52,620 nt of DNA from an uncultured Faecalibacterium sp. (lineage in GTDB: Bacteria; Bacillota; Clostridia; Oscillospirales; Ruminococcaceae), in the NCBI GenBank assembly GCA_934501115.1, contig CAKSTO010000007.1:1-52620 (forward strand). The letters run 5' to 3'. Made by a program: the position numbers and the translations under genes. Position 1 is the stretch's first letter. Each line of letters begins with the position of its first letter. Under the pieces are notes generated by a model. The model did not search any database and was not told the origin of the DNA. It worked only from the letters and a program-made list of their open reading frames with translations. Below, in pieces: positions 1 through 7,361 of this stretch.

Positions 1-1082
1 TTGTGGATCAGCTTGAGCTGATTGTCCTTCTGCAGCATCTCGCGGCTGATATTCAGGCTCAGATCCTGACTGTCCACGATGCCTTTGACGAAGCTGAAGT
101 AATCGGGCAGCAGGTCGGCACACTTTTCCATGATGAGCACGCCGGACGCGTACAGAGCCAGACCCTTTTCGTAATCCTTGGTGTAGAAATCATAGGGGCG
201 GTGGCTGGGAACAAACAGCAGAGCGTTGTAGTTTGCAGTGCCCTCGGTGCGGCTGACGATGACGCGGGCGGGGTCGGTGTAATCCCCGAACTTTTCCTTA
301 TAGAAGGTGTTGTACTCCTCATCGCTCACTTCGCTCTTCTGCTTTTTCCAGATGGGCACCATACTGTTCAGAGTTTCCAGCTCGGTGTAAGATTCCCACT
401 CGGGCTTGTAATCCTCGGGCTTGGGATCCGGTTCGGGCTTCTGGCGCTCATGCTGGCGCTCCATCTGGATGGGGTAACGCACATAGTCACTGTATTTCTT
501 CACGATGGCGGCGATGCCGTATTCGTCCAGATAATTGTCATAGCTGTCGGTGTCCGTATTGGGCTTGATGTGCAGGATGACCTGAGTGCCGACAGTGTCC
601 TTCTCAGCAGGGGTCATCTCGTAGCCGTCCACGCCGGAGGACTCCCACTGCCATGCTTCATCCGAGCCATAGGCCTTGGAAATGACGGTGACCTTGTCGG
701 CCACCATAAAGGAGGAGTAAAAACCGACACCGAACTGACCGATGATGTCAATGTTCTCGTCCTTGTTGTCCTTCTTGAAGTCCAGAGAACCGGAGTGAGC
801 GATGGTGCCAAGATTCTGCTCCAGCTCGTCCCGGGTCATGCCGATGCCGTTATCTTCCACGGTCAGGATACGGTTTTCCTTGTCGCGGGTGATGAGGATG
901 CGGAAATCGCCCTTGTTCATGCCCACGGAAGGATCGGTCAGGCTCTTATAATAGAGCTTATCGATGGCGTCCGACGCATTGGAGATCAACTCACGCAGGA
1001 AAATTTCCTTGTTGGTATAGATGGAGTTGATCATCATATCCATCAGCTTTTTGCTTTCTGCCTGAAATTCTTTTTTCGCCAT
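1..1082 (-). CDS. htpG: Molecular chaperone HtpG (Hsp90), N-terminal part, runs off the window
   Basis: Hsp90-family ATP-dependent chaperone of the cytosol. About 360 residues from the start are present and the gene continues past the left edge. The GHKL ATP-binding domain is clear: ELISNASDAIDKL near residue 30, VEDNGIGM near 80 and GQFGVGFYS near 120, followed by the middle domain. The start is ATG at 1082-1080. Unlike Bacillus subtilis htpG, which is not controlled by HrcA, this gene sits directly behind a perfect CIRCE operator and a sigma-A type promoter, so HrcA repression and heat induction are inferred. Identity is certain from motifs; only regulation is inference. Confidence 0.97.
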   Translation of the reverse strand, partial: MAKKEFQAESKKLMDMMINSIYTNKEIFLRELISNASDAIDKLYYKSLTDPSVGMNKGDFRILITRDKENRILTVEDNGIGMTRDELEQNLGTIAHSGSLDFKKDNKDENIDIIGQFGVGFYSSFMVADKVTVISKAYGSDEAWQWESSGVDGYEMTPAEKDTVGTQVILHIKPNTDTDSYDNYLDEYGIAAIVKKYSDYVRYPIQMERQHERQKPEPDPKPEDYKPEWESYTELETLNSMVPIWKKQKSEVSDEEYNTFYKEKFGDYTDPARVIVSRTEGTANYNALLFVPSHRPYDFYTKDYEKGLALYASGVLIMEKCADLLPDYFSFVKGIVDSQDLSLNISREMLQKDNQLKLIH

Positions 1083-1147
1083 AATGCAAAACCTCTTCTA
1101 TCTGTATTCAGCGCAAGCACTCTCAAGTCAAAATTGCTTTTGAATAC

Positions 1148-1174
1148 TTAGCACTCATTACTTTCGAGTGCTAA
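1148..1174 (-). promoter_or_regulatory. CIRCE operator (HrcA binding site) of htpG
   Basis: Perfect inverted repeat TTAGCACTC-N9-GAGTGCTAA, identical to the CIRCE consensus. It begins inside the -10 box of the htpG promoter and covers the expected transcription start, the usual position for HrcA repression. Confidence 0.95.
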
Positions 1175-1201
1175 TATACACCGCCGAAAAATAAAAATCA
1201 A
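1173..1201 (-). promoter_or_regulatory. htpG promoter
   Basis: Minus-strand TTGATT (1201-1196), 17-bp spacer, TATATT (1178-1173). The -10 box abuts and overlaps the CIRCE operator, and the leader to the htpG ATG is about 85 nt. Confidence 0.8.
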
Positions 1202-1205
1202 GGGC

Positions 1206-1234
1206 TTTCATAAAAAGTTCAAAAATGCTATAAT
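1206..1234 (+). promoter_or_regulatory. Probable promoter of the esterase gene
   Basis: Perfect TATAAT at 1229-1234 with a weak TTTCAT at 1206-1211 and a 17-bp spacer, 66 bp before the ATG and divergent from the htpG promoter. Confidence 0.5.
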
Positions 1235-1300
1235 AAAGCGCAGGGGATGTGAGAGAACGACAAAGAATGGGCATCACTGCCCGAAGCGGGAGGGGAACAA

Positions 1301-2080
1301 ATGCAGCTGAGACAATTGGATCTGACCGGCGGCGGAACGCTGACGGTGTATCTGCGCCAGTCCACCGACCGGATGCCCAATGCCATCGACCGTCCGCTGG
1401 TGCTGGTGGTGCCGGGCGGCGGCTACACTCACGTCAGCGCTCGGGAGGGCGACCCGGTGGCGCTGCAGTTTGCAGCAGCAGGGTATCACACAGCAGTGCT
1501 GGATTATGCCGTCTGTGAAAAAGCACAGGACGATCTGCCCTTGCGCCAGCTGGCACAGGCCATCGGCCTTGTGCGGGAACATGCTGCCGCGTGGCATGTT
1601 CTGCCGGAAAAGATCGCGCTGTGCGGTTTCTCGGCGGGCGGGCATCTGGCACTTTCCGGCGCAGTGCGGGATCTCCCCGGCGAAACAGCGCAGCCCCGCC
1701 CCAATGCGGTCATTCTGGGCTATCCGGTGGTCACGGCGGGAGAGTACGCTCACCGCGGCAGCTTTGAGCAGCTGGCGGGAAGTACGAACCGGGCGGCGCA
1801 GCAGACGTTCGCACTGGAGGATAAGATCACTGCTGAGACACCGCCGGTATTCGTCTGGCATACGATGGAAGACCAGACCGTTCCGGTGGAGAACACGCTG
1901 ATGCTGCTGGCCGCGCTTCGCAGAGCAGGGGTATCCTGTGAAGCACATCTTTTTGAAAAGGGCGTCCACGGAACCAGCATCAGCACAGCAGAGGTGGATC
2001 GACCCAGCCGCCACCGTCACCACTGGGTGGAGCTGGCCGTGGAATGGCTGAACGACACTTTTGCGTTTTCGGTTGGCTAA
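1301..2080 (+). CDS. Alpha/beta hydrolase, BD-FAE/acetyl-esterase type
   Basis: A 259-residue cytoplasmic alpha/beta hydrolase without a signal peptide. The oxyanion-hole motif PGGGY is at residues 38-42, the nucleophile elbow GFSAG at 109-113 (Ser111), a likely acid Asp191 in HTMEDQTVP and a likely His223 in KGVHGTS, so the triad is complete. The family deacetylates or de-esterifies xylan-type carbohydrate esters or small esters; the substrate here is unknown. The ATG is preceded by a GGAGGGG ribosome site. It stands alone between divergent htpG and the gene at 2207. It resembles the exported trio at 4027-7303 only at fold level. Confidence 0.85.
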   Translation: MQLRQLDLTGGGTLTVYLRQSTDRMPNAIDRPLVLVVPGGGYTHVSAREGDPVALQFAAAGYHTAVLDYAVCEKAQDDLPLRQLAQAIGLVREHAAAWHVLPEKIALCGFSAGGHLALSGAVRDLPGETAQPRPNAVILGYPVVTAGEYAHRGSFEQLAGSTNRAAQQTFALEDKITAETPPVFVWHTMEDQTVPVENTLMLLAALRRAGVSCEAHLFEKGVHGTSISTAEVDRPSRHRHHWVELAVEWLNDTFAFSVG

Positions 2081-2126
2081 ATCTGGTATATTTGTTCGTA
2101 CCTACAAAAAATTCACAATTAAACTG

Positions 2127-2155
2127 TTGACTTGCATAAGGCTTTGACGTATACT
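2127..2155 (+). promoter_or_regulatory. Promoter of the 2207-3223 gene pair
   Basis: TTGACT (2127-2132), 17-bp spacer, TATACT (2150-2155); about 45 nt from the predicted start to the ATG at 2207. Confidence 0.75.
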
Positions 2156-2206
2156 GGTCAGCAGGGACAAACTACGGGCTTGCCCCGATGGAAGAAGGAA
2201 AATAAG

Positions 2207-2647
2207 ATGGTTATGGATCCGACTTTGCCGCGCATTACGGTACGTGACCTGCTCATGCAGGCGTTTCTCACCGGCTGGGAGCTCTCTGACAAGGCTGTCT
2301 CGCAGGACGAATACCTGCAGAGTTCCATTCAGGTGATCGAGATGCTTCAGGTGGAGCCTGAAAACCTCTACGCCGAAGAAGGCCTTGGCTTGCCGGACGG
2401 TGAAGAGGTGGATCATCTGGACGACTGGCTGCGTGCCGACGGACAGTGGCTGTATTACGGCGTGGAAGAGGAAAATTTCTTCCTCATCCAGTGGTATCCG
2501 GACGAAGCGGCAGCAAAGGCAAAGCTGGCGCAGCTGGAAGAGCTGGGAGACGGCAAACAGTATCTGGTAGATCTTTCCCTTCAGCGTGAAAATCCTTCCA
2601 GTGCCGAAAACTTTGGCAGCTCCAACCCGGTGCAGCTTCACTCCTGA
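2207..2647 (+). CDS. Small acidic protein of unknown function
   Basis: A 146-residue soluble protein that I do not recognise. It is rich in Asp/Glu with several Trp (LDDWLRADGQWLYYG, FLIQWYPDE), has no membrane segment or signal peptide and no Cys pairs. The start at 2207 is chosen because AGAAGGA lies at the correct distance and the upstream in-frame codons fall in the promoter. It is followed 45 bp later by the HD-domain gene and is probably co-transcribed with it, so a regulatory or substrate-linked partnership is possible but unproven. Confidence 0.7.
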   Translation: MVMDPTLPRITVRDLLMQAFLTGWELSDKAVSQDEYLQSSIQVIEMLQVEPENLYAEEGLGLPDGEEVDHLDDWLRADGQWLYYGVEEENFFLIQWYPDEAAAKAKLAQLEELGDGKQYLVDLSLQRENPSSAENFGSSNPVQLHS

Positions 2648-2692
2648 CCGCTTTCTAAATCCCCGTTTCGGGACGAAAGGGAATTTTGCAGA

Positions 2693-3223
2693 ATGCAGCT
2701 TTCTGAAATTGAACGTGAACAGCTTTATGCGATCGTGGAAAAATACGATCATCACCCGGATGTGCAGAAGATGCGTGAATACATCCAGCATGGTTCGGTG
2801 ACGACCTATCAGCACTGCAAGAACGTAGCGCTGGTCAGCTTCTGGCTCAACCGCCGCCTGCACCTGCACGCAGATGAGACTTCGCTGGCGGTGGGCGCTT
2901 TGCTGCATGATTTTTATCTGTATGACTGGCACACCAAAGGCACTTTTCACGGCTTGCGCCGGCTGTTTGAAATGCATGGCTTTTCGCATCCGGGCTATGC
3001 CTGCATCAATGCGAAGCGGGTGTTCGGCATCACCAAAAAGGAACAGAGCATCATTTCCAGCCACATGTGGCCGCTGACCCTCCGTCATGTACCCACCTGC
3101 CGGGAGGCCATCATCGTCTGTCTGGCAGATAAGTACTGTGCTGTGGTGGAAAGCATGTTCCAGCGCTCCCACGCCGGTGCCGTGGTGGACGGCAGCGTGG
3201 AAGTCGATGGCGAAGAGTGGTAA
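2693..3223 (+). CDS. HD-domain phosphohydrolase
   Basis: A 176-residue HD-superfamily metal-dependent phosphohydrolase. The metal ligands are visible: His41 in TYQHCKNVA, the His72-Asp73 doublet in GALLHDFYLYD, additional histidines around HPGYA and SSHMWP, and an Asp in CLADKY near 147. The family hydrolyses nucleotides or phosphomonoesters; the substrate cannot be read. Second gene of the 2207 unit, followed by a strong bidirectional terminator. Confidence 0.85.
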   Translation: MQLSEIEREQLYAIVEKYDHHPDVQKMREYIQHGSVTTYQHCKNVALVSFWLNRRLHLHADETSLAVGALLHDFYLYDWHTKGTFHGLRRLFEMHGFSHPGYACINAKRVFGITKKEQSIISSHMWPLTLRHVPTCREAIIVCLADKYCAVVESMFQRSHAGAVVDGSVEVDGEEW

Positions 3224-3252
3224 GCCTGCCTGCTGGCAAAATAAGTGAAACC

Positions 3253-3292
3253 AAAAAAGGGCTCTGCATCGTCAAGGTGCAGAGCCCTTTTT
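3253..3292. terminator. Bidirectional intrinsic terminator
   Basis: Stem GGGCTCTGCA / TGCAGAGCCC with a 9-nt loop, flanked by A6 on the left and T5 on the right, between the convergent HD-domain and GNAT genes. Confidence 0.9.
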
Positions 3293-3297
3293 GCATC

Positions 3298-3816
3298 TCA
3301 CAGCTTTTTGTAGCCCTCCGGCTCATCCGCAGCGGCGCGGCGCTCCATCAAAAAGGTGTCCAGCCAGCGGCCATGGCAGTCGCGGGCGATGCGTTCACGG
3401 CGGCCTACCAGACGGAAGCCGCATTTGGCGTGCAGGGCACGGCTGGCGGTATTATCCTGCAGCACCGTGGACTGCAGGGTCCAGTAGCCGGCCTGCTCGG
3501 CCTGTCGGCACAACTCGGTGAGAAGATGATACCCGAGTCCGTGGCCGCGGAATTTTTCGCCCACATAAATGCTTACCTCGGCAACGCCCCGGTAGCACCA
3601 GCGGGGGTCTACCCGGTGCAGTGCCGTCCATCCGGCAATGGTTCCGTCCAGCACAAGCACCAGACGGCAGTCCTTGGCATGGGAAGCATCCCATGCGGCG
3701 TAAGGCGGACAGTCGGTCTGAAAAGTGGCATATTCGGTGGCAATGCCTTCAAGGTATATTCTGGAAACAGCATTCCAGTCTTCCGGCTTCATTGGCCGGA
3801 TCTCGATTTTATTCAT
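3298..3816 (-). CDS. GNAT N-acetyltransferase, phosphinothricin/methionine-derivative type
   Basis: A 172-residue GNAT that transfers acetyl from acetyl-CoA to an amino group. The pyrophosphate loop is GEKFRGHGLG near residue 100, with VSIYVGE before it and the late motif NTASRALHAKCGF. The pattern EYATFQTDCPP near the N-terminus is typical of the Pat/MnaT subgroup that acetylates phosphinothricin, methionine sulfone or similar amino acids. The ATG at 3816 begins MNKIEIRPM, a normal GNAT N-terminus; the longer open frame upstream overlaps the promoter. Substrate is inferred only at subgroup level. Confidence 0.85.
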   Translation of the reverse strand: MNKIEIRPMKPEDWNAVSRIYLEGIATEYATFQTDCPPYAAWDASHAKDCRLVLVLDGTIAGWTALHRVDPRWCYRGVAEVSIYVGEKFRGHGLGYHLLTELCRQAEQAGYWTLQSTVLQDNTASRALHAKCGFRLVGRRERIARDCHGRWLDTFLMERRAAADEPEGYKKL

Positions 3817-3880
3817 ACGCAGATCCCGGCGGGCGGCTTGCAGAGCGCCCGCACCCTCTTTATTATCCAAAACTATGCTC

Positions 3881-3909
3881 AGTATAGCAGAATTTGCGGT
3901 GCCGCACAA
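3881..3909 (-). promoter_or_regulatory. Promoter of the GNAT gene
   Basis: Minus-strand TTGTGC (3909-3904), 17-bp spacer, TATACT (3886-3881), back to back with the divergent hydrolase promoter only 23 bp away. Confidence 0.6.
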
Positions 3910-3932
3910 GCGCCGGACTGCACAGAATTGTT

Positions 3933-3960
3933 TTGACAATGCCGGAGGATGTGATACAAT
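3933..3960 (+). promoter_or_regulatory. Promoter of the exported hydrolase operon
   Basis: TTGACA (3933-3938), 16-bp spacer, TACAAT (3955-3960), about 60 nt upstream of the first hydrolase ATG. Confidence 0.8.
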
Positions 3961-4026
3961 AAATTCAAATGCCGCCGGATGAGGAAGAAATGCGGCTCAG
4001 AATAAATGAAACGAGGAAGATGTCTC

Positions 4027-5100
4027 ATGAAACACAAACATTGCAGGATCCTGCCTCTCTGTCTGGTGCTGATGGCGGTTCTGGCGGTGCCGGTTTTTGC
4101 TGCAGGATACGGCGAGCCGGACGTCACAGTACAGACCACCATGAGGCAGCTGCGGAACAACCCGAGCGTTAAGGGTTCTGGTTTTTATACCTACAGCACT
4201 GAGTGGTCGGAGAGCGACCATCGCTACGAGGATACCACGCTGCTGGACTATGTTGGTACCGGTTCAGCGCAGGATGCGGCAGATGCCATGAACCTCCTGA
4301 TTGAAAACTACAACAGCGGGGTGCAGATCACCTGGCAGGTGTACAGCGAGGAAGAGATCACGGCTGATTCGCAGCTGGGCATGGTGCAGCTGTACTATTT
4401 CCCTGCCAAAACAGCCGGCGCAAAATACGCGATTGTCGTACCCGGCAACGGCGGCCCCACTACGGCAGAGCTGAACGAAGGCGCAGCCGTGGCGGCACAG
4501 CTGCATGAGGAGGGCTACGCGGCTTTTGTACTGCGGTACCGCTCCTTTATGGATGCCACTGACAATGCCCCGGTAAAGGACATCGCCAATGCGGTAAAGT
4601 ATGTGCAGGAGCACGCACAGCAGTTTCAGGTGAGCACCGATCATTACGCGCTGGTGGGCTTTTCATCCGGCGGCCAGATCATCGGTCTGCTGGGGTCAGA
4701 TTCCGACCGGTTCGGCTGGAGAGCGTTTGGCATCCCGCAGCCGGCGGCACTGCTGCTGGGCTACCCCATCAATGACTTCGCAGAGGTCAAGCCGGTGTAT
4801 CAGGTGCTGATCGATCCCATGGGCATCGGCTGGCGCTACTATTGGACGAACATTTCGGATGTCATCAACGAAAACTACACGCCCACCTTCTTCTGGTACG
4901 GGGACAACGACGAGTATATGCGGCGGATGGTGTTCTGCCTGCAGGGGCCGAAGCTGGAAAAGGCACTGGCAGACAGCGGCGTACCTTACCAATGCCTGCA
5001 CGTGAAAAACGGCCCCCATGCCAGCGGAACGGCATGGGGCACCGACGCAGAGGGCTGGGTGAAACAGGCGGTGGCATTCTGGGAGGAACAATCCCGCTGA
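4027..5100 (+). CDS. Exported alpha/beta hydrolase, tandem copy 1
   Basis: A 357-residue protein with a Sec signal peptide (residues 1 to about 26, ending VPVFAA). The mature N-terminus carries the family-specific block TMRQLRNNPSVKGSGFYTYS shared by all three neighbours. Nucleophile elbow GFSSGG with Ser213; likely acid Asp in GDNDEY; likely His in KNGPHASG, followed by the shared tail GTDAEGW..AVAFWEEQ. Oxyanion region reads PGNGG rather than HGGG. Predicted to be an exported esterase or peptidase-like hydrolase of unknown substrate. The start at 4027 has GAGGAAG at ideal distance. First gene of a three-paralog operon. Confidence 0.85.
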   Translation: MKHKHCRILPLCLVLMAVLAVPVFAAGYGEPDVTVQTTMRQLRNNPSVKGSGFYTYSTEWSESDHRYEDTTLLDYVGTGSAQDAADAMNLLIENYNSGVQITWQVYSEEEITADSQLGMVQLYYFPAKTAGAKYAIVVPGNGGPTTAELNEGAAVAAQLHEEGYAAFVLRYRSFMDATDNAPVKDIANAVKYVQEHAQQFQVSTDHYALVGFSSGGQIIGLLGSDSDRFGWRAFGIPQPAALLLGYPINDFAEVKPVYQVLIDPMGIGWRYYWTNISDVINENYTPTFFWYGDNDEYMRRMVFCLQGPKLEKALADSGVPYQCLHVKNGPHASGTAWGTDAEGWVKQAVAFWEEQSR

Positions 5101-5129
5101 GTGGAATCGGAAAAAAGGGGGACAATGCT

Positions 5130-6209
5130 TTGAAGAAAAAATTCTGTGCAGGAGTATTTTGCTTCGTCATGCTTTTTTTGATGGCAATGCCTGCGTTTGC
5201 AGCGGAATATGGCGAGGCGAATATCACACCCCGCACAAAAATGCGGGAGATCCGGAATAACCCAAGCATCGTGGGGGCGGGCATTTATACTTACTCGCTG
5301 GATCAGGATCGCTTCATTGACCGGCTTTACTGGGATGCTCAGCCGCTGAGCTGCCTGTCCAACCACTGGACGGCGCAGGACGCGGCAGACGGTCTGAATT
5401 ATCTGATCCGTACCTACAACGCGGGCACACAGGTGACCTATCCGCTGTACACGGAGGAGGAGATCACACAGGACACCCGCCGGGAAGGCGTGGAACTTTA
5501 CTATTTTCCGCCGGAGGGCGAAACGGTAAGCGACAAATATGTGCTGGTCATCGGCGGCAATGCAGTGGTGGTCAGCGCAGAGATCCGCGAAGGGATCTCC
5601 ACGGCGTGGAACCTGCATGAGATGGGGTACCCGGTATTTGTGCTGCGGTACCGCATCGGGATGAGAGCCGGGAATAATGCGCCGCTGGAAGATGTGGCAC
5701 GAGCTGTGCAGTACATCACGCAGCACGCGCAGAGCTTTGGTGTCCGGACAGAGGATTATGCCATCCTGAGTTACTCTTCCGGAGGACAGATCGCGGGATT
5801 TTTTGGCAGTGATGCACTGGGCTACAAGAATTACGGCCTGCCGAGACCCGGCGCGATGCTGTTCGGCTATCCGGTGAACAACTTCTTTGAGTATAAGCCG
5901 TTCTACCATATCCTGATCGACCCTGATACGCTGCAGCAGCGGTATTACGACCTGTCGCTTTCGGATTACATCACCCCGGACTACCCGCCCAGCTATCACT
6001 GGTATGGCAGAAATGACTTTGTGCTGTCTACGATGTGCTGGTCGGCACAGGGACCGGTGCTGGAAGAAGCGTTTGAAAAAAACAATGTCCCGCATATCTA
6101 TCACGTATACGAGGATGCGCAGCACGCTACAGGAGCTGGCAAGGGCACGGATGCCGAGGGCTGGCTGGAGGAAGCGGTCGCATTCTGGGAAGAACAGGTG
6201 CAGGCATGA
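5130..6209 (+). CDS. Exported alpha/beta hydrolase, tandem copy 2 (TTG start)
   Basis: A 359-residue paralog of the genes on both sides, with signal peptide MKKKF..AMPAFAA. The start is read as TTG at 5130, preceded by a GGGGG ribosome site; no in-frame ATG lies near it. It shares the block TKMREIRNNPSIVGAGIYTYS and the tail GTDAEGWLEEAVAFWEEQ. The nucleophile elbow is SYSSGG: the first Gly of the usual GxSxG is replaced by Ser. The acid (GRNDF) and His (EDAQHATG) are kept, so activity is likely retained but possibly altered. Confidence 0.82.
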   Translation: MKKKFCAGVFCFVMLFLMAMPAFAAEYGEANITPRTKMREIRNNPSIVGAGIYTYSLDQDRFIDRLYWDAQPLSCLSNHWTAQDAADGLNYLIRTYNAGTQVTYPLYTEEEITQDTRREGVELYYFPPEGETVSDKYVLVIGGNAVVVSAEIREGISTAWNLHEMGYPVFVLRYRIGMRAGNNAPLEDVARAVQYITQHAQSFGVRTEDYAILSYSSGGQIAGFFGSDALGYKNYGLPRPGAMLFGYPVNNFFEYKPFYHILIDPDTLQQRYYDLSLSDYITPDYPPSYHWYGRNDFVLSTMCWSAQGPVLEEAFEKNNVPHIYHVYEDAQHATGAGKGTDAEGWLEEAVAFWEEQVQA

Positions 6210-7303
6210 AACAGAAAATAAAACGGTGGCTGCTGGCTGCAGGCATCTGCGGCTGTGCGCTGCTGGCGGGAGCGCTGCCGGTTTCGGCAGAGCCTGCCCC
6301 GGCAAATATCACAACGCAGATGACGATGAAGGAGATCCGCGAGAATCCGGGCATCGTCGGCAGCGGCATCGCGACTTACGACAAGAGCGACGGAGACATC
6401 CGGCTCGTCCGCAGACTGAACGAGAACAAAACGCTGCTGGAGTATGCGGGAACGCCGCAGGCAGAGGACTGCGCGGCGGCACTGAACCTTGCCATCGAAA
6501 ACTATAATCGGGGCGTGCAGGTCACCTGGCAGCTTTACAGCCCGGAAGAGATCGCAGAAGACCCGTCTCTCGGCGCGGCACAGCTGTATTATTTCCCGGC
6601 GGAACAGCCCAATGCCAAATATGTGCTGACCATCGGCGGAAATGGTGATATCAAGACAGGCGTGATGGGCGAGGCAATGTCCATTGTGCCGGAGCTGCAC
6701 GAGAAAGGCTACACTGTATTTGTGCTGCGCCACCGCATTTTTATGGATGCGGGCGACGATGCTCCCATGCAGGACGCAAAGGCTGCGCTCAAACTGATCA
6801 ACGATCACGCAGAGCAGTTTGGCGTACAGCGCGAGGACTACGCACTGCTGGGGTTCTCATCCGGCGGACAGATCCTCAGTCTGCTTGCGTCGGAAAACGA
6901 GCAGTACGGCTGCCGCAGCATCGGTGTGCAGCCTCCGGCAGCATTGCTGCTGGCATACCCGGTCAACGATTTCTATGAGCTGAAGCCGGTGTATGCAGCG
7001 GTCATGGATACGGGAAACCTTGGCCGACGCTTTTACTGGCTGAACATTTCGGACGTTGTGACGGCTGGCTTTCCTCCTACCTATTACTGGTGCAGCAGGG
7101 GAGACGTGATCCTGTCTCTGGTGAACTGGGAGGCACAGTGTCCGGTGCTGGAAGAGGCACTTACCCGTGCGGGAGTGCCGCACAAGGGGGTCTACTATGA
7201 CGGAGTTCCCCATGCAGTGGGCACGGCGCATGGCACTGCTGCAGAGGGCTGGCTGGAAAAAGCCATTGCCTTCTGGGAGTCGTACATGAAAAACAAAACA
7301 TAA
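6206..7303 (+). CDS. Exported alpha/beta hydrolase, tandem copy 3
   Basis: A 365-residue paralog, translationally coupled to copy 2 by an ATGA overlap. The signal peptide ends GALPVSA. It has the N-terminal block MTMKEIRENPGIVGSGIATY, the nucleophile elbow GFSSGG, a probable acid Asp in SRGDVI and His in DGVPHAVG, then the shared tail. The acid-loop context (WCSRGD) differs from WYGDND/WYGRND of the other copies, which suggests divergence in substrate pocket. Last gene of the hydrolase operon. Confidence 0.85.
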   Translation: MKQKIKRWLLAAGICGCALLAGALPVSAEPAPANITTQMTMKEIRENPGIVGSGIATYDKSDGDIRLVRRLNENKTLLEYAGTPQAEDCAAALNLAIENYNRGVQVTWQLYSPEEIAEDPSLGAAQLYYFPAEQPNAKYVLTIGGNGDIKTGVMGEAMSIVPELHEKGYTVFVLRHRIFMDAGDDAPMQDAKAALKLINDHAEQFGVQREDYALLGFSSGGQILSLLASENEQYGCRSIGVQPPAALLLAYPVNDFYELKPVYAAVMDTGNLGRRFYWLNISDVVTAGFPPTYYWCSRGDVILSLVNWEAQCPVLEEALTRAGVPHKGVYYDGVPHAVGTAHGTAAEGWLEKAIAFWESYMKNKT

Positions 7304-7310
7304 AACACAG

Positions 7311-7343
7311 CTCCGGACTTTGCTGGCTCAAGGTCCGGAGTTT
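7311..7343 (+). terminator. Possible terminator after the hydrolase operon
   Basis: Stem CTCCGGAC / GTCCGGAG followed by only TTTGC, so termination is probably partial; it lies right before the rmuC ribosome site. Confidence 0.4.
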
Positions 7344-7361
7344 GCAATGGGAGGGCGATCT

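Noticed and set aside
3..1151. Plus-strand open frame of 382 codons opposite htpG
   Set aside because: The minus strand encodes Hsp90 motifs; the plus frame also reads through CIRCE-side regulatory DNA.
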